57,790 bases of DNA. Source: Pseudomonadota bacterium. GTDB lineage: Bacteria; Pseudomonadota; Alphaproteobacteria; Rhizobiales; Xanthobacteraceae. The DNA lies in NCBI GenBank assembly GCA_023422775.1, contig JAFAGM010000106.1, positions 1 through 57,790 on the forward strand, written 5' to 3'. Position 1 is the first letter of the stretch. Every line of letters starts with the position of its first letter. Positions 1 through 6,833 of the stretch are shown piece by piece. The notes beneath the pieces were generated by a model. The model was not told the DNA's origin. It searched no databases and saw nothing but the letters and a program-made list of their open reading frames with translations. A program made the translations under genes and the position numbers.

Positions 1-1005
1 GTGCTTGCGAGCTTCATCGGCACCACCGGCGCCTCCATGGTGATGATCCGCCCGATGCTGCGCGCCAACGACGACCGCAGGCACAACGTCCATGTGTTCG
101 TCTTCTTCATCTTCCTGGTGTCGAATATCGGCGGCTCGCTCACGCCGCTCGGCGACCCGCCCTTGTTTCTCGGCTTCCTCAAGGGCGTCAATTTCTTCTG
201 GACGACGCAGCATCTGTTTCCCGAGACGCTGTTCACGGTCGGCATCGTGCTGACGGTCTTCTTCGTGCTGGACTCGATCATCTACAGGCGCGAGGGACAC
301 ACGCGAGTTGATCCCACGCCGGACCAACCCATCCGCATCACTGGCGGACTCAACATGCTGCTGGGCGGCGTGATCATCGCCGCCATCCTGCTCAGCGCGA
401 AGTTGCAGCTTGGTACATTCACCGTTCTGGGGACCGAACTCGCCGTCCAGAACCTGCTTCGCGACGCCACAATGGTCGTGGTGACCCTGGTGTCGTTCTT
501 CACCACGCCGAGACGGAGCCACCTCGCGAACGGATTTTCGTGGTCCCCGATCATCGAGGTCGCAGCATTGTTTGCCGGCATCTTCGTCACCATCATCCCG
601 GTGCTGGCGATGCTGCGCGCCGGGAGTGCCGGCGCCTTCGCACCGCTGGTGGCCATGGTGACGAATGCGGACGGCAGTGCCAACGTCGCGGCCTATTTCT
701 GGCTGACGGGCGCGCTCTCCTCGTTCCTGGACAACGCCCCGACCTATCTCGTCTTCTTCGAACTGGCAGGCGGACGCGCCGAGGTGTTGATGCGGGAGGG
801 CGCATTGACGCTCGCAGCGATCTCGGCGGGCGCGGTATTCATGGGAGCGAACACCTACATCGGCAACGCGCCGAACTTCATGGTCTACGCCATCGCGCGG
901 CAGCAGGGCGTCAAGATGCCGAGCTTCTTCGGTTATATGCTCTGGTCCGGATGCGTGTTGCTGCCGGTGTTCGCGCTGGTCACGTTGATCTTCTTCCGCG
1001 CCTAG
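1..1005 (+). CDS. Na+/H+ antiporter, NhaD/ArsB (ion transporter superfamily) type, 5' truncated by window
   Basis: Inner-membrane ion antiporter of the NhaD/arsenite-permease superfamily, inferred to exchange Na+ for H+. Visible are 334 residues with repeated hydrophobic helices, the NIGGSLTPLGDPP loop near residue 42, a second re-entrant-type loop LSSFLDNAPTY around residue 239, and GANTYIGNAPNF near residue 279; such paired polar loops are typical of the family. Family members usually have 430-470 residues, so about 100 N-terminal residues probably lie upstream and the GTG at base 1 is unlikely to be the true start. It converges on the next gene with a gap of about 20 bases. The substrate ion cannot be read from sequence. 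Confidence 0.85.
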   Translation: MLASFIGTTGASMVMIRPMLRANDDRRHNVHVFVFFIFLVSNIGGSLTPLGDPPLFLGFLKGVNFFWTTQHLFPETLFTVGIVLTVFFVLDSIIYRREGHTRVDPTPDQPIRITGGLNMLLGGVIIAAILLSAKLQLGTFTVLGTELAVQNLLRDATMVVVTLVSFFTTPRRSHLANGFSWSPIIEVAALFAGIFVTIIPVLAMLRAGSAGAFAPLVAMVTNADGSANVAAYFWLTGALSSFLDNAPTYLVFFELAGGRAEVLMREGALTLAAISAGAVFMGANTYIGNAPNFMVYAIARQQGVKMPSFFGYMLWSGCVLLPVFALVTLIFFRA

Positions 1006-1027
1006 GCGGCGAGCGCCCGGCGCCAAA

Positions 1028-1522
1028 CTAGACTGCGGCCCGCGCCTTTTTCCCCTTTGATTTTTCCGCCGCGGCCGGAGGAGCAATCCTGTCGCGGAGC
1101 TCGCCGCAGATCTTGCTGACCTCCGACGTCATCTTCGAGCAACTTTCAATCTCGACGAAGACGCGCTTGGCCTCTTCGCGGTAGCGGTTCGCGGTTTCCT
1201 TCAGCTCGTCCGTCACGCGAAGCATATCGCGGCTCATCGTCTCGCATTGCTTGACGCGCTCGACCAGCTCCGCGCCCAGCGCCTCGATGTCCTTTGCCGC
1301 GGCCTCGTATTCGCGGGCGACGGCCTCGGCCGACAGCCTGCCGATCTCGGTTACTCCATCGCGATGCTCGACGTAGTCAGGCATCGCCATCGCGGGCGCC
1401 ACCGTCATCGGCGTCACGAAATCAATGGGGCTTGGCTGAGGCGGCTGGCGGCTATTGTTAACCTCGGCCTGGATTTCGCGTTCGATATTCGTCAGTACCT
1501 GACCGATCGTTGACTGCATCAT
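1028..1522 (-). CDS. hypothetical coiled-coil protein
   Basis: 164-residue soluble protein of unknown function. It starts with two adjacent Met codons (MMQSTIGQVL), has a Pro-rich linker around residues 25-45, then a long heptad-like charged helix (about residues 65-145, rich in Glu, Lys and Arg) that should form a coiled coil, and ends in a basic Lys/Arg/Ala tail. No signal peptide or membrane helix is seen. An AAGAAAG stretch upstream could serve as ribosome binding site. It may be a structural or partner-binding protein, but nothing in the sequence fixes its role. Confidence 0.7.
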   Translation of the reverse strand: MMQSTIGQVLTNIEREIQAEVNNSRQPPQPSPIDFVTPMTVAPAMAMPDYVEHRDGVTEIGRLSAEAVAREYEAAAKDIEALGAELVERVKQCETMSRDMLRVTDELKETANRYREEAKRVFVEIESCSKMTSEVSKICGELRDRIAPPAAAEKSKGKKARAAV

Positions 1523-1606
1523 GACTGTCGCTTTCTTGCTTGAAGGTTGGGAAGCCGCTGCGGCGGACTCTGATCAGCCTTGAGCGGCCGCACAACCGGA
1601 CTCGTG

Positions 1607-1630
1607 CGTTAAGCTTGCTCGTTAAGCTTG
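1607..1630. repeat. 11-bp direct repeat with 13-bp period
   Basis: CGTTAAGCTTG occurs at 1607-1617 and again at 1620-1630, separated by two bases, in the gap between two minus-strand genes. It lies about 85 bases upstream of the coiled-coil gene and could be an operator, but no regulator is known. Confidence 0.4.
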
Positions 1631-1672
1631 ATGTCCGCGCTGCGGGTTAATTCTGGAACCCGATCGCCGAGT

Positions 1673-2611
1673 TCAAACGGAGCGGGCGGCCCTGCGCAGC
1701 GATTGCGGCGGCTGGCCGAAGGCGCGGATGAAGGCGCGGCGCATCCGCTCCGGATCGCGAAAGCCGGTGGTTTCGGCAACACGTTCTATCGCCTCGCTGG
1801 ACGACTGCACGCGCTGCCGCGCCACCTCGATGCGCAATCGCTCGACCGCCTTCGACGGTGTGGTGCCGGTCTCGGCCATGAAGGCGCGGGTGAAATGCCG
1901 CGAACTCATGCCGGCCTGCTCGGCGAGATCCTCCACCGTCAGCGGCGCGTCGAGATGCTCGCGCGCCCAGGCCAATAGCGGCCCGAACCGGCCGTTCGGC
2001 GCCTTCAATTCCAGCAGCGAGGAGAACTGCGACTGGCCGCCGCTGCGGCGGTGATAGAGCACGAGTTGCCTTGCAGTTTGCTGCGCGATCTCGTCGCCAT
2101 AGTCTTCCGCGATCATCGCCAGCGACAGGTCGATGCCGGCCGATATCCCGGCCGAGGTCCAGACGTCACCATCGCGCACGAAGATGCGGTCGGGCTCGAG
2201 CTTCACCTGCGGATAGGCTTTCAGAAAATGCCGCGTGCGCTGCCAGTGCGTGGTGGCGCGGCGGCCATCGAGCAGACCGGCTTCCGCGAGGATGTAGGCG
2301 CCTGAACAGACGCTGGCGATGCGGACGCCGCGTTTCGCCATGGTGCGCACGAAATTGAGCGTCTTCGCGCAGCTTGCCGCCTGCCGGACGCCCTCGCCGC
2401 CCGCGATGACCAGCGTGGTGATCGCACCGGACGACTTCAATCCGCGCGCGACGATCTCGACGCCCGACGACGAGCGTACCGGTCCCGGCGTCAGCGCCAG
2501 AACCCTGATCGAGGGCGCGCCTTGCGCAAACCGTTCCGCGATCTCGAAGGCCGAAATCGGGCCGGCAGCATCGAGCAACTGGAAATCCGGAAACACGAGA
2601 ACGCCGATCAT
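1673..2611 (-). CDS. GlxA-family transcriptional regulator (DJ-1/PfpI + AraC HTH)
   Basis: 312-residue regulator with an N-terminal DJ-1/PfpI-like sensor domain (about residues 1-185) and a C-terminal AraC/XylS double helix-turn-helix (about 212-310, with EDLAEQAGMSSRHFTRAF as the first HTH). Cys102 sits in the nucleophile elbow (ASVCSGAYIL) and is followed by the THW motif; in this family the elbow usually senses a ligand rather than catalyses. The ATG at 2611 gives the domain-matched start MIGVLVFPDF; in-frame codons up to 2737 would add an unrelated tail. It is divergent from a DJ-1/PfpI enzyme gene at 2752, which it probably controls. Confidence 0.9.
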   Translation of the reverse strand: MIGVLVFPDFQLLDAAGPISAFEIAERFAQGAPSIRVLALTPGPVRSSSGVEIVARGLKSSGAITTLVIAGGEGVRQAASCAKTLNFVRTMAKRGVRIASVCSGAYILAEAGLLDGRRATTHWQRTRHFLKAYPQVKLEPDRIFVRDGDVWTSAGISAGIDLSLAMIAEDYGDEIAQQTARQLVLYHRRSGGQSQFSSLLELKAPNGRFGPLLAWAREHLDAPLTVEDLAEQAGMSSRHFTRAFMAETGTTPSKAVERLRIEVARQRVQSSSEAIERVAETTGFRDPERMRRAFIRAFGQPPQSLRRAARSV

Positions 2612-2716
2612 GCTGCAGGCCCGCTTTTGCTTCAGGTCCGTTTTGGCTCGATGTCCCAAAATGAGGGAAATATGCCATTTCGGACTAGAGGCCAGCATGG
2701 CAGGATACGTCTCGTC

Positions 2717-2741
2717 AAGGCAAATTTTGCAAGGCAAATTT
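2717..2741. promoter_or_regulatory. candidate operator: 11-bp direct repeats in divergent promoter
   Basis: AAGGCAAATTT is present at 2717-2727 and 2731-2741 (14-bp period), next to the GGAGG ribosome binding site (2742-2746) of the gene starting at 2752. AraC-type regulators often bind direct repeats, so this is a candidate site for the divergent GlxA-type protein. An AAATG/CATTT inverted pair at 2659-2680 is a second, weaker candidate. Confidence 0.35.
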
Positions 2742-2751
2742 GGAGGTCACG

Positions 2752-3456
2752 ATGTCTGCGCCGTCAGAGACGCCCACGCCGCTTCAGATCGGTCTCGTGC
2801 TGTTCCCGCGCGTCACCCAGCTCGACTTCACCGCCCCCCTGCAGGTGTTCTCCAGCCTGCCCGGCGCCAAGGTGCATCTGGTCTGGAAGCGGATCGAGCC
2901 GGTCGCGAGCGACAGCGTGCTGGTGCTGACGCCGACCACGACCTTCGCCGACTGTCCGCAACTCGACGTCATCTGCGTGCCCGGCGGGTTCGGCACCGAT
3001 GACATGATCAACGACGAGGAGATGCTGGCCTTCCTGCGCCAGCAGGCGCCTGGTGCGAAGTACATCACCTCGGTCTGCACGGGATCGCTGGTGCTCGGCG
3101 CCGCCGGCCTGCTGAAGGGCTACCACGCATCGACGCACTGGACCGCGATGGATTTCCTGAGCGCCTTCGGCGCTACGCCGACAAAGACCCGTGTCTGCGT
3201 CGACCGCAACCGCGTCACCGGCGGCGGCGTTACCGCAGGGATCGATTTCGCGCTGACGCTGGTGTCGCTGCTGCACGACCGGAAGACCGCCGAAGCGATC
3301 CAGCTCCGGCTCGAATACAATCCCGCGCCGCCGTTCAATTCCGGCTCGCCCGACACCGCGCCGCCGGAGGTACTCGCCCTCATGAAGGACAGGATCGCAG
3401 CAGCGCAGGTGCGCCGCACCGAAATGATCGACCGCGCCGCTGCGCGGCTGGGGTAA
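2752..3456 (+). CDS. DJ-1/PfpI family protein, isonitrile hydratase-like
   Basis: 234-residue cytoplasmic enzyme of the DJ-1/PfpI superfamily. The closest characterised type I recognise is isonitrile hydratase, which hydrates isocyanides to N-formamides. The nucleophile elbow is ITSVCTGSLVL with Cys109, followed by the ASTHW motif; the early acidic position is in TQLDFTAPLQVF. The ATG at 2752 is preceded by GGAGG at 2742-2746; a TTG twelve bases upstream is in frame but has no ribosome binding site. The sensor half of the divergent GlxA-type regulator is homologous to this protein, a common enzyme-regulator pairing. The substrate is inferred only at family level. Confidence 0.85.
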   Translation: MSAPSETPTPLQIGLVLFPRVTQLDFTAPLQVFSSLPGAKVHLVWKRIEPVASDSVLVLTPTTTFADCPQLDVICVPGGFGTDDMINDEEMLAFLRQQAPGAKYITSVCTGSLVLGAAGLLKGYHASTHWTAMDFLSAFGATPTKTRVCVDRNRVTGGGVTAGIDFALTLVSLLHDRKTAEAIQLRLEYNPAPPFNSGSPDTAPPEVLALMKDRIAAAQVRRTEMIDRAAARLG

Positions 3457-3462
3457 CCGCCG

Positions 3463-3574
3463 TGTCCCGGACGCGGCGCGGCACGAAAGTGACGCGACGC
3501 AGAGCCGGGACCCACCCGCGCGGCAGGTCCCGGCTCTGCGGAGCAGCGTTGCACGCTGCACCGCGTCCGGGACA
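3463..3574. repeat. nested palindromic interspersed repeat
   Basis: Outer arms TGTCCCGGACGCGG (3463-3476) and CCGCGTCCGGGACA (3561-3574) are perfect inverses. Inner arms CGCAGAGCCGGGACC (3498-3512) and GGTCCCGGCTCTGCG (3526-3540) are also perfect, with a 13-base loop. As RNA or single-stranded DNA it would fold into a long stem. This type of element is common between genes in Bradyrhizobium. Confidence 0.75.
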
Positions 3575-3592
3575 CGAGAACTGAAGACAAGA

Positions 3593-3620
3593 GAAAGGCC
3601 GCCTGGCTTCCCAGACGGCC
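3593..3620 (-). terminator. rho-independent-like hairpin reading leftwards
   Basis: On the minus strand GGCCGTCTGG, loop GAAG, then CCAGGCGGCC, followed by TTTCTCTTGTCTT. Stem of ten pairs with one mismatch/wobble. It lies just after the stop of a doubtful minus-strand reading frame (stop at 3630), so it may end an unrecognised small transcript or protect against read-through from the NDUFA12 gene. Confidence 0.55.
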
Positions 3621-3923
3621 CTTCCTGTCCTACGACAGCACCACATTGGCGGGCGATTTCAGGACCGCTTTTGCCGGGGGCCTATCTCCCGGCCCTTTCC
3701 TGATCGGGTGCCGCTGCTCGTCGGGGCAGTCGCGAACTGGAGCCCGACACCGACGCGATGGCTTCCCATCTCCGTAAGATGCCCCCAATTGAGCCTCAGC
3801 GATGCGAAGAGCACAAGCTGCCAGCAATGGTTGTACCCGCTGATCCCGCTATTCACAGGAAGATGATGCCGAGACGCAGCGACACGCTGACGCGGCTTCA
3901 CCGCGCCGGCGACGAAGAGGATC

Positions 3924-4334
3924 TCAGCTTCCGGGCGTCCAGGGCTGGTAGTCGCCGGTCGCCTTGGGGCGACGGCCGCTTGCCAGCGTCGAGCCGGAGG
4001 GACGATACGCCGCGGGCGTGCCCGTCATGTTCGGGATATGCGGCTTTTGCCACTCGCGCGGCGTGTAGCTCTCTTCGGTCGGGGCGACATCGACGGTGTG
4101 ATGCAGCCAGCCGTGCCATGAGGGCGGCACCCGTGTTGCCTCGGCGTAGCCATTGTAGATCACCCAGCGCCGCTCAAAACCCAGCGTCGGATCGATCTTG
4201 CGGCCCTTGGTGCGATAGTAGCGATTGCCCTGCTCGTCCTCGCCGACCAGTTCGCCGAATCGCCACGTCCAAAATTGCGTGCCGAACGTCTGGCCGTTCC
4301 ACCAGGTGAAAAACTTGAGCAGAAACTGCTTCAT
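3924..4334 (-). CDS. NADH:ubiquinone oxidoreductase subunit NDUFA12
   Basis: 136-residue accessory subunit of respiratory complex I (NDUFA12/B17.2 family), expected at the cytoplasmic face of the membrane arm junction. The hallmark sequence is clear: FFTWWNGQTFGTQFWTWRFGELVGEDEQGNRYY at residues 9-41 region (shown in the protein as FGTQFWTWRFGELVG), then RRWVIYNGYAEATRVPPSWHGWLHH. Length matches the family. Alphaproteobacteria and mitochondria share this subunit, which supports the taxonomic call. It is divergent from the BA14K gene and convergent with the DJ-1/PfpI gene; it is not near other nuo genes, as is usual. Confidence 0.95.
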   Translation of the reverse strand: MKQFLLKFFTWWNGQTFGTQFWTWRFGELVGEDEQGNRYYRTKGRKIDPTLGFERRWVIYNGYAEATRVPPSWHGWLHHTVDVAPTEESYTPREWQKPHIPNMTGTPAAYRPSGSTLASGRRPKATGDYQPWTPGS

Positions 4335-4536
4335 AAGGGCTCGGCCGGTTCGAGAATACGTCTCGCTCTGATGCCATCGGCAGGCCGGAATGTCCAGACG
4401 CAGGGCCGGCCGATAGGCCGGCGCGCCAGGCGCCGGATTTCGGTGTCCCGTTGCCGAGGAACCAACGCATTCCGTTCATCTCGCATACAGTTCCCGCCGG
4501 GCAGGATCGGCATGCGCACGACAGGTGCGCGGCTCG

Positions 4537-4561
4537 GGAACCTCCCTTGCTGCGGGGGGTT
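4537..4561 (+). promoter_or_regulatory. near-consensus EcfG-type promoter for BA14K gene
   Basis: GGAAC at 4537-4541, 16-base spacer, GGTT at 4558-4561 (consensus CGTT, 3 of 4). It ends about 27 bases before the ATG at 4589, leaving room for a short leader with GGAG. Weaker than the two perfect sites at 50.5 and 52.5 kb. Confidence 0.4.
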
Positions 4562-4588
4562 AGGACCTACATCCCGCATATGGAGCCA

Positions 4589-5272
4589 ATGATGATTAAT
4601 CTGAAAGTGTTGAGTACGGCCGCCGCAATGGCGCTGGTGTTGCCGCTGGTCGTGCCGAGCCAAAGTTCGGCCCAGATGAGGGCCGGGGCCGGTGGTGGTG
4701 GTGCCGCGGCTGCTCCCAGCGTTGGCGGCGGCGGCGGCATGAGGGGCGGCGGTGGTGGCTTTAGGGCTGGTGGCGGCGGCGGCGGCTTTAGAGCCGGTGG
4801 TGGCGGGGGCGGCTTTAGAGCCGGTGGCGGCGGCGGCGGCCCCGCAATGGTGCCCGGAGGTGGCGGTGGCCGAGGCGGTTTCGCAGGCGGCGGCATGCGG
4901 CCAGGCGCCGGCGCGGTCGTCGGCCGTCCTGTGCCTGGCGGCGGCGCGGCCGTAGCTGGCGGAAATTGGGGAGGCGGTCGCCATTATCATGGCGGCGGCT
5001 ACCGTCACTACCATCGCCGCGGCGGCGGCTTCTGGCCGGGCTTCGCGATCGGCGCGGGCATCGGGTCCAGCTACGGCTATTACGGCAGCCCCTACTACGG
5101 CAACTCCTACTACTACGACGACGGATACTACGACGACGAGCCCGTGGTTGCCGTAGCGCCTGCTCCGGCCGACGGCGATTCCGTGGCGTATTGCATGCAG
5201 AGATTCAAATCCTACGACCCGGCGTCGGGGACCTATCTCGGCTACGACGGGAAGCGACACCCCTGCCCGTAA
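4589..5272 (+). CDS. BA14K family protein, Gly-rich, exported
   Basis: 227-residue secreted protein. Residues 1-29 form a Sec signal peptide ending near QSSAQM. Then come Gly-rich tracts with GGGGGGFRAG repeated three times, a His/Arg/Tyr stretch (HYHGGGYRHYH), a hydrophobic segment FWPGFAIGAGIG, Tyr/Asp-rich residues and a C-terminal BA14K motif, YCMQRFKSYDPASGTYLGYD then KRHPCP. BA14K proteins were first described as immunoreactive lectin-like proteins in Brucella. The start MMINLK has ATGs at 4589 and 4592 with GGAG at 4582-4585. The Gly-rich repeat may be prone to length change. Confidence 0.85.
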   Translation: MMINLKVLSTAAAMALVLPLVVPSQSSAQMRAGAGGGGAAAAPSVGGGGGMRGGGGGFRAGGGGGGFRAGGGGGGFRAGGGGGGPAMVPGGGGGRGGFAGGGMRPGAGAVVGRPVPGGGAAVAGGNWGGGRHYHGGGYRHYHRRGGGFWPGFAIGAGIGSSYGYYGSPYYGNSYYYDDGYYDDEPVVAVAPAPADGDSVAYCMQRFKSYDPASGTYLGYDGKRHPCP

Positions 5273-5293
5273 CGGCATGATTTCGTGAGCCCG

Positions 5294-5330
5294 AAGGGGG
5301 CGGCGCATTGCGGTGCGCCGCCCCCTTTTC
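5294..5330. terminator. strong rho-independent terminator, probably bidirectional
   Basis: GGGGGCGGCGCA (5296-5307), loop TTGCGG, TGCGCCGCCCCC (5314-5325), then TTTTC. A perfect 12-pair stem, extended by AA/TT. It ends the BA14K transcript and lies between two convergent genes, so it can also act on the minus-strand EamA transcript. Confidence 0.9.
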
Positions 5331-5333
5331 ATT

Positions 5334-6230
5334 TTACGACCGCATCGCCACCGCAACGCCGCCGAGTGTAAACACGAGCGCAACAATTTCGCGCAGCCCC
5401 AGCGGCTCGTGCAGCATCGCCGCCGCTGCGAGCACGCCGATGACCGTCACCAGCAAGGTGCCGATCGAGGCAGTCGCTGCCGGCAGCCGTTCCAGCGCAG
5501 CAAACCAGCAGACATAACACAGGCAGAACTGGACCAGCGTCATGTAGAGCAGCGATGCCCAGCCGATCGAGGAAAGCGCCGACACATGCGGCTGCTCGAC
5601 CGCAAGGCCTACGATCGCGATCGGCAGGCAGCCAAGGCCTATCTGCCAGGCGGCCAGCGACAACGGCGGCATCGCCAGTGGGAAATGCTTGGTCAGCACG
5701 GTGCCCAGTGCGACACATACTGCGCCTACCAGAGCGAATAATATGCCCGGCAGCTTCTCGATACTGGCCTCGAAGCCGTTGCCGCCGATCAGCACGACGA
5801 TGCCGGCGAGAGCTATCGTCAGGGAGATGCCGCGGAGCGGCGACAGCCGTTCGCCGAGAATCGGCCATGCCAGGAACGCCACCCAGACCGGGATTGAAAT
5901 TCCGAGTACCGCGGCCTCGCTGGCCCTGAGCCACAATAGCGCGAGCCCCATGAAGGCGGCCCAACTGCCGATCGTCAGCATCGAGACCAGCAGCAGCCGC
6001 AGCCACATCGCCCGGGGGACGGCGAGCTTCTGGTGCCGCGCCAGCGCGAACAACGCCAGCGCCGCAGCTCCGACGACGCCGCACAGGCCGCGCGAGGACA
6101 AAGGCGGCCATTCCGTCAGCAGATGTTTCATGATCGGGAAGTTGAGGCCCCACCCCACCGACGTGACCGCAAGCATGGTGAGCCCGAACGGCGACAATCG
6201 GCCGCGTCGGGCGTGACTGAGTGAAGGCAT
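5334..6230 (-). CDS. EamA/DMT family transporter
   Basis: 298-residue inner-membrane transporter of the drug/metabolite superfamily: ten hydrophobic helices in two EamA repeats (about residues 10-140 and 150-290), a Pro/Gly-containing first helix (SVGWGLNFPIMKHLL) and the usual helix-breaking GERLSPLRG and LHEPLGLRE turns. The substrate is unknown; family members often export amino acids or metabolites. Start ATG at 6230 follows AGGCCTGCC. It is a clear paralogue of the gene at 28081-28977, with matching motifs along the whole length (SVGWG, GVVGA, AWQIGLGC). Confidence 0.88.
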   Translation of the reverse strand: MPSLSHARRGRLSPFGLTMLAVTSVGWGLNFPIMKHLLTEWPPLSSRGLCGVVGAAALALFALARHQKLAVPRAMWLRLLLVSMLTIGSWAAFMGLALLWLRASEAAVLGISIPVWVAFLAWPILGERLSPLRGISLTIALAGIVVLIGGNGFEASIEKLPGILFALVGAVCVALGTVLTKHFPLAMPPLSLAAWQIGLGCLPIAIVGLAVEQPHVSALSSIGWASLLYMTLVQFCLCYVCWFAALERLPAATASIGTLLVTVIGVLAAAAMLHEPLGLREIVALVFTLGGVAVAMRS

Positions 6231-6414
6231 GGCAGGCCTGGATCCGCAACCTTGGGTGCAATTGTTCTTGTTCTGAAAGAGAGCGCCACGGAATCGCGCG
6301 CACTGCAATCCACATATGCACTTTATCATACAGACGATCCGTCGGCTTTTCGACTTAATCGTCGCATGGGATGTGCGAGTCGCCTGGCGCCACCCTGGGG
6401 AAGAAGGAAGCATC

Positions 6415-6819
6415 GTGCCGCGCGTTCTCGTGGTCGATGACGACCCGCTGGTCTGCAAGACCATCGAGGTTTGTCTGACGCGCAAGGGTTTCGAGGTCAC
6501 CGTTGCCGACGGTGGTGAATCGGGCATGCGCGCGCTCGAAGCCGCCGATTTCGACGTGATGCTGGTCGACGTCTTCATGCCGCACATGCGCGGCTTCGAA
6601 TCGATCAGGATGTTCCACGAACGCAGGCCGGACGTGCCTGTCGTCGCGATGTCGGGCTACGCCTTCGCCAACGCCGAGCGCGCGCCGGATTTCCTGCGGA
6701 TGACCATCGAGCTCGGCGCGGCATGCTGCCTGCGCAAGCCGTTCACGCAGGACGCGCTGTTGACCGTCGTCAATCAATGCATCACCAGTCCGGAAGCTTC
6801 CGCGCGCCTCCCGAAATGA
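6415..6819 (+). CDS. response regulator, single receiver domain
   Basis: 134-residue stand-alone receiver protein (CheY-like) in the cytoplasm. It begins PRVLVVDDDPLV with the acidic pair for Mg2+, has the phospho-acceptor Asp52 in MLVDVFMP, the conserved Ser in VAMSGYAF and the conserved Lys in LRKPFTQDAL. There is no output domain. The GTG at 6415 has GGAAG just upstream; an ATG at 6316 would add 33 residues not seen in receiver domains. It ends 14 bases before a hybrid histidine kinase gene, so the two are probably co-transcribed and share a phosphorelay. Confidence 0.88.
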   Translation: MPRVLVVDDDPLVCKTIEVCLTRKGFEVTVADGGESGMRALEAADFDVMLVDVFMPHMRGFESIRMFHERRPDVPVVAMSGYAFANAERAPDFLRMTIELGAACCLRKPFTQDALLTVVNQCITSPEASARLPK

Positions 6820-6833
6820 AATAACACGTCGCA

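Larger units (their letters stand above)
3457..3923. other. intergenic stretch with palindromic repeat and hairpin; no convincing gene
   Basis: 467 bases between two convergent genes. 3463-3574 is a nested inverted repeat and 3593-3620 a terminator-like hairpin. From 3621 to 3923 there are minus-strand frames of 65-80 codons (one stopping at 3630, just before the hairpin), but their products are Arg/Pro-rich, match no family I know and have no clear ribosome binding site. Confidence 0.5.

Noticed and set aside
3630..3827. 65-codon minus-strand frame ending just before a terminator
   Set aside because: No recognisable ribosome binding site and a composition like random GC-rich DNA; kept only as an open question.
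4331..5386. 351-codon minus-strand frame across the BA14K gene
   Set aside because: It is the complement of a Gly-rich repeat (giving Ala/Thr/Pro-rich low-complexity) and reads through a strong terminator.
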